Part shown: one piece after another, positions 16,638-25,607 of the stretch
Layout of the letters: every line of letters starts with the position of its first letter
How positions within the stretch are numbered: the first letter of the stretch is position 1
Notes under the pieces: generated by a model
Databases searched by the model: none
The model's input: only the letters and a program-made list of their open reading frames with translations
What the model was told of the DNA's origin: nothing
DNA from: Lachnospiraceae bacterium KM106-2
GTDB lineage: Bacteria > Bacillota > Clostridia > Lachnospirales > Lachnospiraceae
Length of the DNA: 64,000 nucleotides
Direction of reading: 5' to 3'
NCBI GenBank assembly: GCA_009731425.1
Contig: AP018794.1
Span: 310,001-374,000, forward strand
Translations under genes and position numbers: made by a program

Positions 16638-17876
16638 ATGAAGAGAAGAGTTGTAGTTACCGGAATGGGTGCAGTGACTCCAATCGGAAATGATGTTACT
16701 ACTTTTTTTGAATCATTAAAAGAAGGTAGAGTAGGAATCGGTCCGATCACTCGATTTGATACAACAGATTATAAGGCGAAGTTGGCTGCGGAGGTTAAGG
16801 ATTTTGATCCAAAGGACTATATGGATTTTAAGACTGCCAAGAGGATGGAACGTTTTTCCCAGTTTGGTGTTGCGGCAACAAAAGAAGCCATTAAGGAATC
16901 GGGGCTAGATCTTACGACCGAGGATCCCTATCGTATGGGAGTTATCGTTGGTTCAGGAATCGGTGGATTAGCAAGCATGGAGAAAGAGCATGAGAAGATC
17001 CTAAAGAAAGGTCCTCGTTTTGTAAATCCGATCTTAATTCCATTAATGATCTCTAATATGGCAGCAGGAAATATTGCAATTGAATTTGGACTGAAAGGAA
17101 AATGTACTTCAGTCGTAACGGCATGTGCATCGGGAACTCACTCCATTGGTGATGCATTTAGAGCGATTCAATACAGTGATCTGGATGTCTGTATCGCAGG
17201 TGGAACAGAAAGTTCAATCACACCAGTAGCAGTAGCCGGGTTCACAAGCCTGACAGCTCTTAGTACTTCTACAGATCCACATCATGCGTCTCTTCCGTTT
17301 GATGAGGAGAGAAACGGATTTGTAATTGGAGAAGGCGCCGGTATCGTTGTATTAGAAGAATTGGAACATGCCAAGGCAAGAGGAGCAAAGATCTTAGCGG
17401 AAGTAGTCGGATATGGTGCCACTTGTGATGCCTATCATATTACCTCACCAGCAGAAGATGGAAGCGGTGCAGCAAAGGCAATGACACTTGCAATAGAAGA
17501 AGCGGGGATCACTCCCAATGAAGTTGATTATATTAATGCTCATGGAACGGGAACTCATCATAATGATCTATTTGAAACAAGAGCGATCAAATTGGCATTT
17601 GAAGATGCAGCAAAGAAAGTCAAGATCAATTCTACGAAATCAATGATCGGTCACCTTCTTGGAGCGGCAGGAGGTGTTGAATTCGTCGCCTGTGTAAAAT
17701 CCATTGAGGAAGGCTATCTGCATGCAACGGTAGGTTCAAAGAATCCAGGAGAAGAATGTGATCTGAATTATCTGTTTGAACATGGTGTATATCAGGATGT
17801 TAATTATGCAATATCCAATTCGCTGGGATTTGGAGGGCATAATGCATCTATCTTAGTGAAGAAGTATGAGGGATAG
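16638..17876 (+). CDS. fabF: 3-oxoacyl-ACP synthase II
   Basis: Elongating condensing enzyme of 412 residues. Cys163 in VTACASGTHS is the nucleophile, and the two active-site His residues are in NAHGTGTHHND and SMIGHLLGAAG. The N-terminus RRVVVTGMGAVTPIGND and the C-terminal NSLGFGGHNAS glycine-rich loop are standard. Ribosome site AAGGAGG 8 bases before the ATG. It is the only FabB/FabF-type enzyme in the window. No FabA or FabM-type isomerase gene is adjacent, so unsaturated chains, if made, must use another locus. Confidence 0.97.
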   Translation: MKRRVVVTGMGAVTPIGNDVTTFFESLKEGRVGIGPITRFDTTDYKAKLAAEVKDFDPKDYMDFKTAKRMERFSQFGVAATKEAIKESGLDLTTEDPYRMGVIVGSGIGGLASMEKEHEKILKKGPRFVNPILIPLMISNMAAGNIAIEFGLKGKCTSVVTACASGTHSIGDAFRAIQYSDLDVCIAGGTESSITPVAVAGFTSLTALSTSTDPHHASLPFDEERNGFVIGEGAGIVVLEELEHAKARGAKILAEVVGYGATCDAYHITSPAEDGSGAAKAMTLAIEEAGITPNEVDYINAHGTGTHHNDLFETRAIKLAFEDAAKKVKINSTKSMIGHLLGAAGGVEFVACVKSIEEGYLHATVGSKNPGEECDLNYLFEHGVYQDVNYAISNSLGFGGHNASILVKKYEG

Positions 17877-17879
17877 AAT

Positions 17880-18308
17880 ATGGAATATGAAAAATTATTA
17901 GAATTAGTAAAAGTTGTTTCTGAGTCTAATTTATCAAAATTTCAGTATCAAGATGGTGACACGAAAGTAGAGCTTTGTGCAGGAGGTACGGTTGTTGCTG
18001 CACCAGCATCGGTTGTAGTAAATACAGGCACAACTTCTTTAACAAAAGAGCAAGAAAAAGCAGAGACGGAGACAGGAAATCTTGTGAAATCGCCATTAGT
18101 GGGCACGTTTTATGCAGCAGCATCGGAAGGAGTAGAACCATTTGTTAAGACTGGAGATGTCGTAAAGAAAGGGCAGACCATTGCAATCATTGAAGCAATG
18201 AAGCTTATGAATGATGTAGAAGCGGAATTTGACGGAGTGGTGGAGGAAGTCCTTGTAAAGGATGGACAAACAGTGGAATATGGTCAGCCATTATTTCGCA
18301 TTGTGTAG
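17880..18308 (+). CDS. accB: Biotin carboxyl carrier protein of acetyl-CoA carboxylase
   Basis: A 142-residue carrier with an N-terminal helical segment, an Ala/Thr-rich linker (about 40-65) and a C-terminal biotinyl domain (about 70-142). The biotin Lys is in IEAMKLMNDVEA, with the thumb region ASEGVEPFVKTGD. It carries CO2 from AccC to the AccDA transferase. The ATG is four bases after the fabF stop. Confidence 0.96.
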   Translation: MEYEKLLELVKVVSESNLSKFQYQDGDTKVELCAGGTVVAAPASVVVNTGTTSLTKEQEKAETETGNLVKSPLVGTFYAAASEGVEPFVKTGDVVKKGQTIAIIEAMKLMNDVEAEFDGVVEEVLVKDGQTVEYGQPLFRIV

Positions 18309-18320
18309 AGGAGAATAAAA

Positions 18321-18743
18321 ATGTTAGGAATTAAAGAAATTGAGCAGATCATACCTCATCGTCATCCATTTTTATTGATCGACGTAATTGAGGATTATGA
18401 ACCAGGAGTTTATGCGGTAGGCTATAAATGTGTTACCTATCGAGAGGATTTCTTTCGCGGACATTTCCCACAGGAACCGGTTATGCCGGGAGTGCTTACG
18501 GTTGAAGCATTAGCTCAGGTAGGTGCTGTAGCGATACTGAGTAAAGAAGAATTCAAAGGAAAGACTGCCTATTTTGGTGGAATCAATCACTGCAGATTTA
18601 AAGGGAAAGTTTGTCCAGGAGATAAATTAAGATTAGAGACTAGGATCATAAAACAGAAAGGTCCTGTAGGTGTAGGAGAAGCAACTGCATCCGTGGATGG
18701 TAAAGTTGTAGTTAAGGCAGAGTTAACTTTTATGATTGGATGA
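18321..18743 (+). CDS. fabZ: 3-hydroxyacyl-ACP dehydratase
   Basis: Hot-dog-fold dehydratase of 140 residues that converts 3-hydroxyacyl-ACP to the trans-2-enoyl form. IIPHRHPFLLID and GHFPQEPVMPGVLTVEA hold the catalytic His and Glu. Ribosome site GAGGAG 7 bases upstream. The position between accB and accC is the usual clostridial order. Confidence 0.96.
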   Translation: MLGIKEIEQIIPHRHPFLLIDVIEDYEPGVYAVGYKCVTYREDFFRGHFPQEPVMPGVLTVEALAQVGAVAILSKEEFKGKTAYFGGINHCRFKGKVCPGDKLRLETRIIKQKGPVGVGEATASVDGKVVVKAELTFMIG

Positions 18744-18758
18744 TCTGGAGGAGTTAGT

Positions 18759-20105
18759 ATGATAAATAAAGTATTGATCGCAAATCGTGGAGAAATTGCA
18801 GTCCGCATTATCAGGGCATGCAGGGAATTAGGTATCGCAACCGTTGCCGTCTACTCTGAAGCAGATAGAGAAGCTCTTCATGTACAATTAGCGGATGAGG
18901 CGATCTGTATTGGACCGGCAAAGTCGTCGGAGAGTTATCTGAATATGGAATCCATCATCTCCGCAACGATCGTATCAGGAGCAGATGCAATTCATCCGGG
19001 ATTTGGGTTCTTATCGGAAAATAGTAAGTTTGCGAAGACTTGTGAAGAATGTAATATTACATTTATCGGACCATCATCTGAAGTAATACAAAAACTAGGA
19101 GATAAACAAGAAGCAAGAAATACGATGTTAGGAGCCGGTGTCAACGTCATTCCAGGAAGCGAGGAACCCATTCATGCAGTAGAGGATGGAATTGAATTGG
19201 CAAGAAAAATCGGATATCCCGTTATCATTAAGGCAGCACTTGGCGGTGGCGGCAAGGGAATGCGCGTGGCTAAAAGGGAAGAAGAGTTTCGCAGTGCTTA
19301 TGAGACAGCAGCCAAGGAAGCGAAAATGGCGTTTGGAAATGATACCATGTATATGGAGCGATATATTGAGAATCCAAGGCATATTGAGTTTCAGATCCTT
19401 GCAGATTCCTATGGAAACGTCATTCATTTAGGAGAAAGGGATTGTTCGATTCAACGAAATCACCAGAAGATGATTGAAGAGGCTCCTTCAATGGCGATAT
19501 CAAAAGAACTTCGAAAAAGAATGGGCGATACCGCAGTACGGGCAGCAAAAGCGGCTCATTATGTCAATGCAGGTACAATCGAGTTTTTATTAGAAAAGGA
19601 TGGTTCTTTTTACTTTATGGAGATGAATACAAGAATCCAAGTGGAGCATCCTGTAACAGAAATGGTAACGGGTATCGATCTGATCAAAGAACAGATTAAG
19701 ATCGCATCAGGTGAGCCATTAACAATCAAGCAAGAAGATGTCGTATTAAATGGTCATGCGATTGAGTGTAGGATCAATGCAGAAGAGCCAAGTAAGAACT
19801 TTAGACCATCACCAGGGACCATTACAGATGTCTATCTGCCAGGCGGAATGGGCGTAAGAGTCGATACGGCAATTTATAATGATTACACCATTCAGCCTTA
19901 TTATGATTCGATGGTTGCAAAGCTGATCGTTCATGGAAATGATCGTAAGGAGGCAATTGCAAAGATGCAGTCGGCGTTAGGGGAAGTTATTATCGATGGA
20001 GTAGAAACCAATATCGATTATTTATATGAGATTATTGAGAATAAAGAGTATCAATCAGGAAATATTACAATTCAGTTTATTGAAAAATTGAGAGGTGAGA
20101 TGTAG
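18759..20105 (+). CDS. accC: Biotin carboxylase subunit of acetyl-CoA carboxylase
   Basis: ATP-grasp enzyme of 448 residues that carboxylates the AccB biotin. KVLIANRGEIAVRIIRA opens the biotin-carboxylase N-terminal domain. KAALGGGGKGMRVA is the glycine-rich ATP loop, and the core contains ERDCSIQRNHQK, EFLLEKDGSFYFMEMNTRIQVEHPVTE (in part) and the C-terminal FRPSPG motif. Its TAG stop overlaps by one base the GTG start of accDA. Confidence 0.97.
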   Translation: MINKVLIANRGEIAVRIIRACRELGIATVAVYSEADREALHVQLADEAICIGPAKSSESYLNMESIISATIVSGADAIHPGFGFLSENSKFAKTCEECNITFIGPSSEVIQKLGDKQEARNTMLGAGVNVIPGSEEPIHAVEDGIELARKIGYPVIIKAALGGGGKGMRVAKREEEFRSAYETAAKEAKMAFGNDTMYMERYIENPRHIEFQILADSYGNVIHLGERDCSIQRNHQKMIEEAPSMAISKELRKRMGDTAVRAAKAAHYVNAGTIEFLLEKDGSFYFMEMNTRIQVEHPVTEMVTGIDLIKEQIKIASGEPLTIKQEDVVLNGHAIECRINAEEPSKNFRPSPGTITDVYLPGGMGVRVDTAIYNDYTIQPYYDSMVAKLIVHGNDRKEAIAKMQSALGEVIIDGVETNIDYLYEIIENKEYQSGNITIQFIEKLRGEM

Positions 20106-21790
20106 TGAGACTTCACGAGATGTTTAAGAAGATCAAAAAGGAAGATAGCAATCCGACAGCTGCTGTCAAACCAGAAGTCCCGGAAGGTTTGATGCGCCGA
20201 TGTAACAATTGTAAAGCGGCAATTTTTACACAAGAAGTCAAGGAAAATCACTATATCTGCCCGAAATGTCATGGTTATTTTCGAATGCATGCCTTTAAAA
20301 GAATTGAAATGATCATCGATAAAGGCACATTTGAACAATGGGACGTAGGTCTTGCTGTAGAGAATCCTTTAGGCTTAAAGGGATACGAAGGAAAAATCAG
20401 AGAACTGAAGGAAAAGACAGGACTCGATGAAGCGGTAATTACCGGTGCAGCAAGAATTGGAGGAGAAAAGACAGTTCTCTGTGTTATGGATGGAAGGTTT
20501 TTAATGGCGAGCATGGGCCATGTAGTAGGAGAGAAGATTACAAGAGCGATCGAGCGAGCAACCGTAGAAAAGTTGCCGATCATCATCTTTACCTGCTCGG
20601 GAGGAGCCAGAATGCAAGAGGGAGCAATTTCTCTGATGCAGATGGCTAAGACAAGTGCAGCCTTAAAGCTTCATTCCGATGCAGGACTTATATATATATC
20701 AGTATTAACCGATCCGACAACAGGAGGAGTAACAGCGAGCTTTGCAATGTTAGGAGATATTATATTAGCGGAGCCAAAGGCACTGATCGGATTTGCCGGC
20801 CCTCGGGTGATTGAACAGACGATCGGTCAGAAGCTCCCAGAAGGATTTCAACGATCAGAATTTCTGTTGGAGCATGGATTTATCGATGCTATTGTAGAGC
20901 GAGAAGAGATGAAAGAAACCCTTCATAAACTACTGAGGCTCCATAAAGAGGGAAAAGAAGTTTGCCAATGTAATACAGAAAATCAGGTAACAGAACAACG
21001 TATCAAGGAGTTAGAAGCATGGGATAAGGTGCTCTTATCGAGAAAGATGGAACGTCCTGTTGCCAACGATTATATCAGTGAATTATTTGAGGATTTTATT
21101 GAGTTGCATGGCGATCGATGCTATTTCGATGATCCTGCGATCATTGCAGGGATTGCGACGTTCTGTGGGAGATCAGTAACAGTGATCGGTCAGGCGAAAG
21201 GACATGATACAAAGGAAAATGTAAAATGCAACTTTGGAATGCCGTCCCCAGAGGGATATCGTAAGGCATTACGCCTTATGAAGCAGGCTGAGAAGTTTCA
21301 TAGACCGATTATCTGTCTGGTGGATACGCCAGGTGCATTCTGTGGAATTGAGGCAGAGGAGCGAGGGCAAGGTCAGGCGATTGCTAATAACTTGTATGAG
21401 TTAAGTACACTTAAGGTTCCAGTTCTATCAATTGTGATTGGAGAAGGAGGAAGCGGTGGCGCGTTAGCAGTTGCTCTAGCTGATGAAGTATGGATGCTTG
21501 AGAATTCAGTCTATTCGGTGCTTTCCCCAGAAGGATATGCTTCGATTTTATGGAAGGATAGTAAATTAGCAAGTAAAGCGGCAGGGGTAATGAAGATGAC
21601 AGCACAAGATCTGTTGGAATTTGGTATTATTGAACGGATCATAAAAGAACCGGAAGATTTGACCGTTGAGACTATGGAGAATGTAATAGTCCAATTGAGA
21701 AACTGCATCTACCATTTTATGAAAACGAGAGAGAATAAGGACCTAACAACATTATTAGAAGAGAGATACGAACGATTTCGAAAGTTCTAA
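20105..21790 (+). CDS. accDA: Acetyl-CoA carboxylase carboxyltransferase, fused beta and alpha subunits
   Basis: A single 561-residue chain joins AccD (about 1-285) to AccA (about 295-561). The AccD half begins with a four-Cys zinc ribbon (CNNCKAAIF and CPKCHGYF), then GSARMQEG-like GGARMQEGAISLMQM and DPTTGGVTASFAMLGDI. The AccA half has ELHGDRCYFDDPAI, GQAKGHDTKENVKCNFGMPSPEGYRKA (in part), DTPGAFCGIEAEERGQGQAI and GEGGSGGALA. In many bacteria these are separate genes. GTG 20105 with GAGGTGAG upstream is taken as start; an internal ATG at 20120 is possible. It transfers carboxyl from biotin to acetyl-CoA. Confidence 0.94.
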   Translation: MRLHEMFKKIKKEDSNPTAAVKPEVPEGLMRRCNNCKAAIFTQEVKENHYICPKCHGYFRMHAFKRIEMIIDKGTFEQWDVGLAVENPLGLKGYEGKIRELKEKTGLDEAVITGAARIGGEKTVLCVMDGRFLMASMGHVVGEKITRAIERATVEKLPIIIFTCSGGARMQEGAISLMQMAKTSAALKLHSDAGLIYISVLTDPTTGGVTASFAMLGDIILAEPKALIGFAGPRVIEQTIGQKLPEGFQRSEFLLEHGFIDAIVEREEMKETLHKLLRLHKEGKEVCQCNTENQVTEQRIKELEAWDKVLLSRKMERPVANDYISELFEDFIELHGDRCYFDDPAIIAGIATFCGRSVTVIGQAKGHDTKENVKCNFGMPSPEGYRKALRLMKQAEKFHRPIICLVDTPGAFCGIEAEERGQGQAIANNLYELSTLKVPVLSIVIGEGGSGGALAVALADEVWMLENSVYSVLSPEGYASILWKDSKLASKAAGVMKMTAQDLLEFGIIERIIKEPEDLTVETMENVIVQLRNCIYHFMKTRENKDLTTLLEERYERFRKF

Positions 21791-21801
21791 TGAGGTGAAA
21801 A

Positions 21802-22869
21802 ATGAAAGAAAAGACTTTAAACATAAGAAACTATATTGCTAAGATCCCATTAATACAGGGGGGAATGGGCGTTGGAGTCAGCCTTGGTGGTTTAGCGGGA
21901 GCAGTAGCAGAATGTGGAGCAGTCGGCATTATATCGACTGCTCAAATCGGCTTTCGAGAAAAAACATTTCGTTCCAATCCATTAAAAGCAAATCTTCTTG
22001 CCATGCAAAAAGAGTTTGAGAAGGCAAGGAGTTTGGCAAGAGAAGGAATCATTGGGTTTAACATTATGGTTGCCACAAGAAACTATAAAGAGTATATAAA
22101 AAAGGCAGTTGAGTTAAAGGCACCGCTGATCATATCAGGAGCGGGGCTTCCAATGGATCTTCCTGAGTATACAAAAGGAACGGATACTTGTATAGCGCCC
22201 ATCGTCTCTAGTGCTAAAGCAGCAAAACTAATATTGAAGTACTGGGATCGTAAATTCGGGGAAACTGCAGACCTAGTTGTAATCGAAGGGCCTATGGCAG
22301 GAGGACATCTAGGATTTAAATATGAGCAATTAGAACAGCTGGATGCAATCACATATGAACAAGAAATTCTAAAAATTGCTGAAGTGGTTAGAGAATATGA
22401 GAAACAGTATGAACGAAAAATTCCAATTGTATTTGCTGGAGGTATTCATGATAAGAAACAGGTAAGACATGTCTTTTCACTTGGTTTAGATGGTGTTCAG
22501 GTCGCAAGTCGATTTGTAACAACAAAAGAATGTGATGCAAGTGATGCTTATAAAGATGCCTACCTTCATGCAAGAAAGGAAGATATTACGATCATCAAAA
22601 GTCCGGTAGGAATGCCTGGTCGAGCAGTTCGTAATGAATTTGTTAAGCGTTTAGAGAAGGGAGAGACAAAAGCGGTAACCCAATGCTATCAATGTCTGTC
22701 TCATTGCAATCCTAAAGAAATCCCCTATTGTATCACAGAAGCTCTGATCCGTGCGGTTTCAGGCGATATAAAAGAAGGACTTATCTTTTGCGGCGGATAT
22801 AGTTATATGTCGAAAAAAATTGAAAGCGTGAAGGAAGTCATTGATTCTTTAATGAATCTTGATGTATAA
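21802..22869 (+). CDS. FabK-like / nitronate monooxygenase family flavoprotein
   Basis: A 355-residue FMN TIM-barrel protein related to FabK and 2-nitropropane dioxygenases. IPLIQGGMGVGVSLGGLAGAVAECGAVGI (in part), the GPMAGGHLG active-site His segment, VFAGGIHDKKQV and GVQVASRFV mark the family. Near residues 290-315 it carries four Cys in a CYQC-x3-C-x8-C pattern, absent from the FabK earlier in the operon, and its C-terminus is longer. The gene follows accDA by 11 bases, so it is co-transcribed with the lipid genes. Its reaction is unknown: it could act on nitronates, on an unusual enoyl thioester or as a redox enzyme in lipid metabolism. Confidence 0.8.
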   Translation: MKEKTLNIRNYIAKIPLIQGGMGVGVSLGGLAGAVAECGAVGIISTAQIGFREKTFRSNPLKANLLAMQKEFEKARSLAREGIIGFNIMVATRNYKEYIKKAVELKAPLIISGAGLPMDLPEYTKGTDTCIAPIVSSAKAAKLILKYWDRKFGETADLVVIEGPMAGGHLGFKYEQLEQLDAITYEQEILKIAEVVREYEKQYERKIPIVFAGGIHDKKQVRHVFSLGLDGVQVASRFVTTKECDASDAYKDAYLHARKEDITIIKSPVGMPGRAVRNEFVKRLEKGETKAVTQCYQCLSHCNPKEIPYCITEALIRAVSGDIKEGLIFCGGYSYMSKKIESVKEVIDSLMNLDV

Positions 22870-22913
22870 TAAAGACATAATCTGTAAAACAACATTATGA
22901 AGGAGTAAGTAGT

Positions 22914-23357
22914 TTGAACGCATATAGCACAATAAATGACGTATTAGTCAAATTATTTAATGAAATCTGGGATCTAGAAGAAAAGGCACTGATCACAGGT
23001 GAATTTAGAGATATTACGATCAATGATATGCATATCATTGAAGCAATTGGCCTTGGTGAGGGGAACAATATGTCAACGATCGCGAAGAAATTAAATATCA
23101 CAGTTGGTTCATTAACTACTTCTATGAATAGTCTTGTGAAAAAATTATACGTAGTCCGAGAAAGAAGTGAAACAGACCGTCGTGTAGTAAATATTCGTTT
23201 GACAGATAAAGGGGAAAGAGCTTATAACCATCATTCAAATTTTCATCATATGTTAACCGATGCGGTAGTTGGGAGTCTTGAAGAGGACGAGATTCCAGTC
23301 TTAACTAAGACATTAGCAGGATTATCAGATTTCTTTCGGAAATATGAGGTTAAATAG
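22914..23357 (+). CDS. MarR family regulator, FabT-like
   Basis: A 147-residue winged-helix regulator: dimerisation helices at both ends, recognition region MSTIAKKLNITVGSLTTSMNSLVKK and the wing RSETDRRVVNIRLTDKG (in part). It starts at TTG 22914 with AAGGAGT 7 bases upstream. It closes the fatty-acid operon and precedes a strong terminator. In streptococci and clostridia a MarR protein linked to fab genes (FabT) represses them when loaded acyl-ACP is abundant. The palindrome at the operon promoter fits that model. The link between this protein and that operator is inference. Confidence 0.85.
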   Translation: MNAYSTINDVLVKLFNEIWDLEEKALITGEFRDITINDMHIIEAIGLGEGNNMSTIAKKLNITVGSLTTSMNSLVKKLYVVRERSETDRRVVNIRLTDKGERAYNHHSNFHHMLTDAVVGSLEEDEIPVLTKTLAGLSDFFRKYEVK

Positions 23358-23378
23358 AAACGTGTGGTTAGTAAAATT

Positions 23379-23443
23379 AAATTCTGTATGAAGAAATGGA
23401 AAAAGGAAGTTTCCTTTTAGCCTTCTTCATACAGAATTTTTTT
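23379..23443 (+). terminator. Terminator of the fatty-acid operon
   Basis: AAATTCTGTATGAAGAA pairs with TTCTTCATACAGAATTT around an inner weaker hairpin, then seven T. The stem is 17 bp. Confidence 0.93.
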
Positions 23444-23707
23444 GTTTATAGGAAGGAATGTCTACAAGAAAAATTACATACAAAATACATGGAAAATTAG
23501 ACATAACTGTATGAAAGAGAGAGAATGTAAAATTTTGACCATATGCAATGTTTAATTTGTAGGGTAACCAAATTTAGATAATATTGGTAAAATATTACCA
23601 AAAGAAAGGAAGAAAATATAAAAAGTTGGGGTAATTTGCTAAAACAGATTAAGAGAAACATTGATTTCTTTTAATAAATAACTAATTAATATTGGAGGAG
23701 GGTTTTT
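23444..23707 (+). promoter_or_regulatory. Intergenic promoter region with 18-bp palindrome
   Basis: About 260 AT-rich bases hold no gene. At 23584-23601 the perfect palindrome TTGGTAAAATATTACCAA contains an extended -10 (TGG-TAAAAT at 23585-23593); no good -35 is seen. The pattern resembles the nifJ promoter and partly the Rex operator (TTGTTAA-N4-TTAACAA), with G for the second T of that half site. Ribosome site GGAGGAGGG follows at 23694. Confidence 0.55.
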
Positions 23708-25477
23708 ATGAAAAAAAAGATTCTAGCATTACTTCTTTGTGTGGCAATGGTGATGTCTTTATTATCTGGGTGTTCATCAAAGGATGAGAAGACAACAACA
23801 AACACTAAGAGTACAAAGACGAAATCCGGTAAAGTAAAAAAAGGTTCCGATTATGGAGATGAGATTACTATTGATGTATTCGATTCTCTAGCAAACTATC
23901 AGGGAATTCAATCGGGTTGGTTTGCTAAGATTGTAAAAGACAAATTTAATATGAAGTTGAATATTATCGCACCAAATGTTGCAGGTGGTGGAGATACCTT
24001 ATTCCAGACTCGTTCTGCAGCAGGTAACCTAGGTGATCTGATTGTCGTAGGTACTGAAAATGGTAGATTTAAAGATATGGTTACAGCAGGATTATTAGAA
24101 GATATGACTCCATATCTGAAAGATTCTGATTTAGTAAAGAATTATGGAAATGGTATTAAGAGCTTAAATGCAAAGGTAGAGCAGAAAGGTACATTTGCAA
24201 TTCCATCTGAAATTTCAAGCCAGAGCGCAACAACTCCTAGTGAAGGACTTCAGTTAACTTATGGTCCATATATTAGATGGGATTTATACAAAGCAGCAGG
24301 ATATCCACAAGTTAAGACATTAGAAGATGTAATTCCTGTCTTAAAACAAATACAAACAGAAGCAAGAAAAACAGATAAGAAAGCTTATGCAATGTCTTTA
24401 TTTAAAGACTGGGATGGAAATATGATGTGTTTGGCAAAACAACCAACTTGTTTCTATGGTTATGATGAATTAGGATTTGCATTATGTAGAGCAGATGGTT
24501 CCGATGTTCAAAGTATCATCGACAGTAATTCTCAATATGTAAGAACATTAAAATTCTTCTATAATGCAAACAAAGAAGGCTTAGTAGATCCAGAATCTAC
24601 AACTCAAAAGTATGATACTCTACAAGCAAAATATAAGAAGGGTCAGATTTTATTCTCTTTCTGGCCATGGCTTGGTGCTTCTGACTTTAACACACCAGCT
24701 CATACAAAAGAAGGAAAAGGTTTTGAGTTAATGCCAATTGATGATATGCAGATCATTTCTAATGGATGTAATCCAGAAGGAAACCAGAAATGTGTTATGG
24801 CTATGGGTTCTCAATGTAAAGATAAACAAAGAGTTGCTGATTTTATCGATTGGTTATACTCTCCAGAAGGAATTAGATGCAGCCAAGCAATGCAGACTCA
24901 AGGATCTTCAGGTCCTGAAGGCTTAACTTGGGAGATGAAAGATGGTAAACCAGTATTAACTGAATTTGGTAAACAAGCATTATATGGTGAAACAATGAAA
25001 GTACCAGCTAAATGGGGTGGCGGTACTTGGAAAGATGGTGTTTCCGCATTAAATTATAAAGCAGTAAATCAAACAGATAAAGATCCAAATGGTATTACCT
25101 ATTCTTATACTTTATGGGATTCCGTTATCAATGCAGATGAGACGAATTTAACAAAAGACTGGAAGAAACAGATGAATGCAAAGACTGATTTTGAGTATCT
25201 CCAAAAGAACAAGAAGATGATGGTTGCTCCTGGTAACAGTTATGGTCAACCAGAAGAAGAATCTGAGATTGCAACCTTAAGAGGTCAATGCAAAGCTATC
25301 ATTGTAGAGTACTCTTGGAAGATGTCATTTGCAAAGAGCGAAGCAGAATTCGATAGTTTATTAAAAGAGATGCAAAAGACAGTAAAAGGACTTGGATATG
25401 ATAAAGTATTTAAAGTGGATCAAAAGAACTGTCAAGAGTTAACAGATGCAAGAAATGCAGCAAAGAATGCAAAATAA
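23708..25477 (+). CDS. Extracellular solute-binding lipoprotein, orphan
   Basis: A 589-residue secreted lipoprotein. The signal peptide MKKKILALLLCVAMVMSL is followed by the lipobox LLSGC with Cys22, then a Lys/Thr-rich tether (about 25-50) and a large two-lobe periplasmic-binding fold resembling the LplA/sugar-binding family common in Lachnospiraceae and paenibacilli. No permease or ATPase gene is adjacent. The gene has its own promoter and a perfect terminator. The regulator gene just downstream suggests it may serve sensing or share transport subunits encoded elsewhere. Substrate unknown; a carbohydrate or oligosaccharide is the usual guess for this size class. Confidence 0.85.
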   Translation: MKKKILALLLCVAMVMSLLSGCSSKDEKTTTNTKSTKTKSGKVKKGSDYGDEITIDVFDSLANYQGIQSGWFAKIVKDKFNMKLNIIAPNVAGGGDTLFQTRSAAGNLGDLIVVGTENGRFKDMVTAGLLEDMTPYLKDSDLVKNYGNGIKSLNAKVEQKGTFAIPSEISSQSATTPSEGLQLTYGPYIRWDLYKAAGYPQVKTLEDVIPVLKQIQTEARKTDKKAYAMSLFKDWDGNMMCLAKQPTCFYGYDELGFALCRADGSDVQSIIDSNSQYVRTLKFFYNANKEGLVDPESTTQKYDTLQAKYKKGQILFSFWPWLGASDFNTPAHTKEGKGFELMPIDDMQIISNGCNPEGNQKCVMAMGSQCKDKQRVADFIDWLYSPEGIRCSQAMQTQGSSGPEGLTWEMKDGKPVLTEFGKQALYGETMKVPAKWGGGTWKDGVSALNYKAVNQTDKDPNGITYSYTLWDSVINADETNLTKDWKKQMNAKTDFEYLQKNKKMMVAPGNSYGQPEEESEIATLRGQCKAIIVEYSWKMSFAKSEAEFDSLLKEMQKTVKGLGYDKVFKVDQKNCQELTDARNAAKNAK

Positions 25478-25487
25478 TAAATAGAGA

Positions 25488-25517
25488 AATCCTCAGTCGA
25501 AAGACTGAGGATTTTTT
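25488..25517 (+). terminator. Intrinsic terminator of the solute-binding gene
   Basis: AATCCTCAGTC-GAAA-GACTGAGGATT with a GNRA-type tetraloop and a T-run. Confidence 0.95.
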
Positions 25518-25530
25518 ATGTTAAATAAAG

Positions 25531-25559
25531 TTGAAAAAAATGGTAAAAGATATTATATT
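25531..25559 (+). promoter_or_regulatory. Promoter of the LuxR-type regulator gene
   Basis: TTGAAA (25531-25536), 17 bases, TATATT (25554-25559). It lies 49 bases before the start codon. Confidence 0.6.
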
Positions 25560-25607
25560 GTACATTAAAGTTAAAAATAATAAAAAATGGAAACGGAGTA
25601 AGAGAAA

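Noticed and set aside
23584..23601. Rex (redox) operator
   Set aside because: It has TTGGTAA/TTACCAA halves instead of TTGTTAA/TTAACAA, and the related palindromes in the window have other spacings. Kept only as an unassigned dyad.
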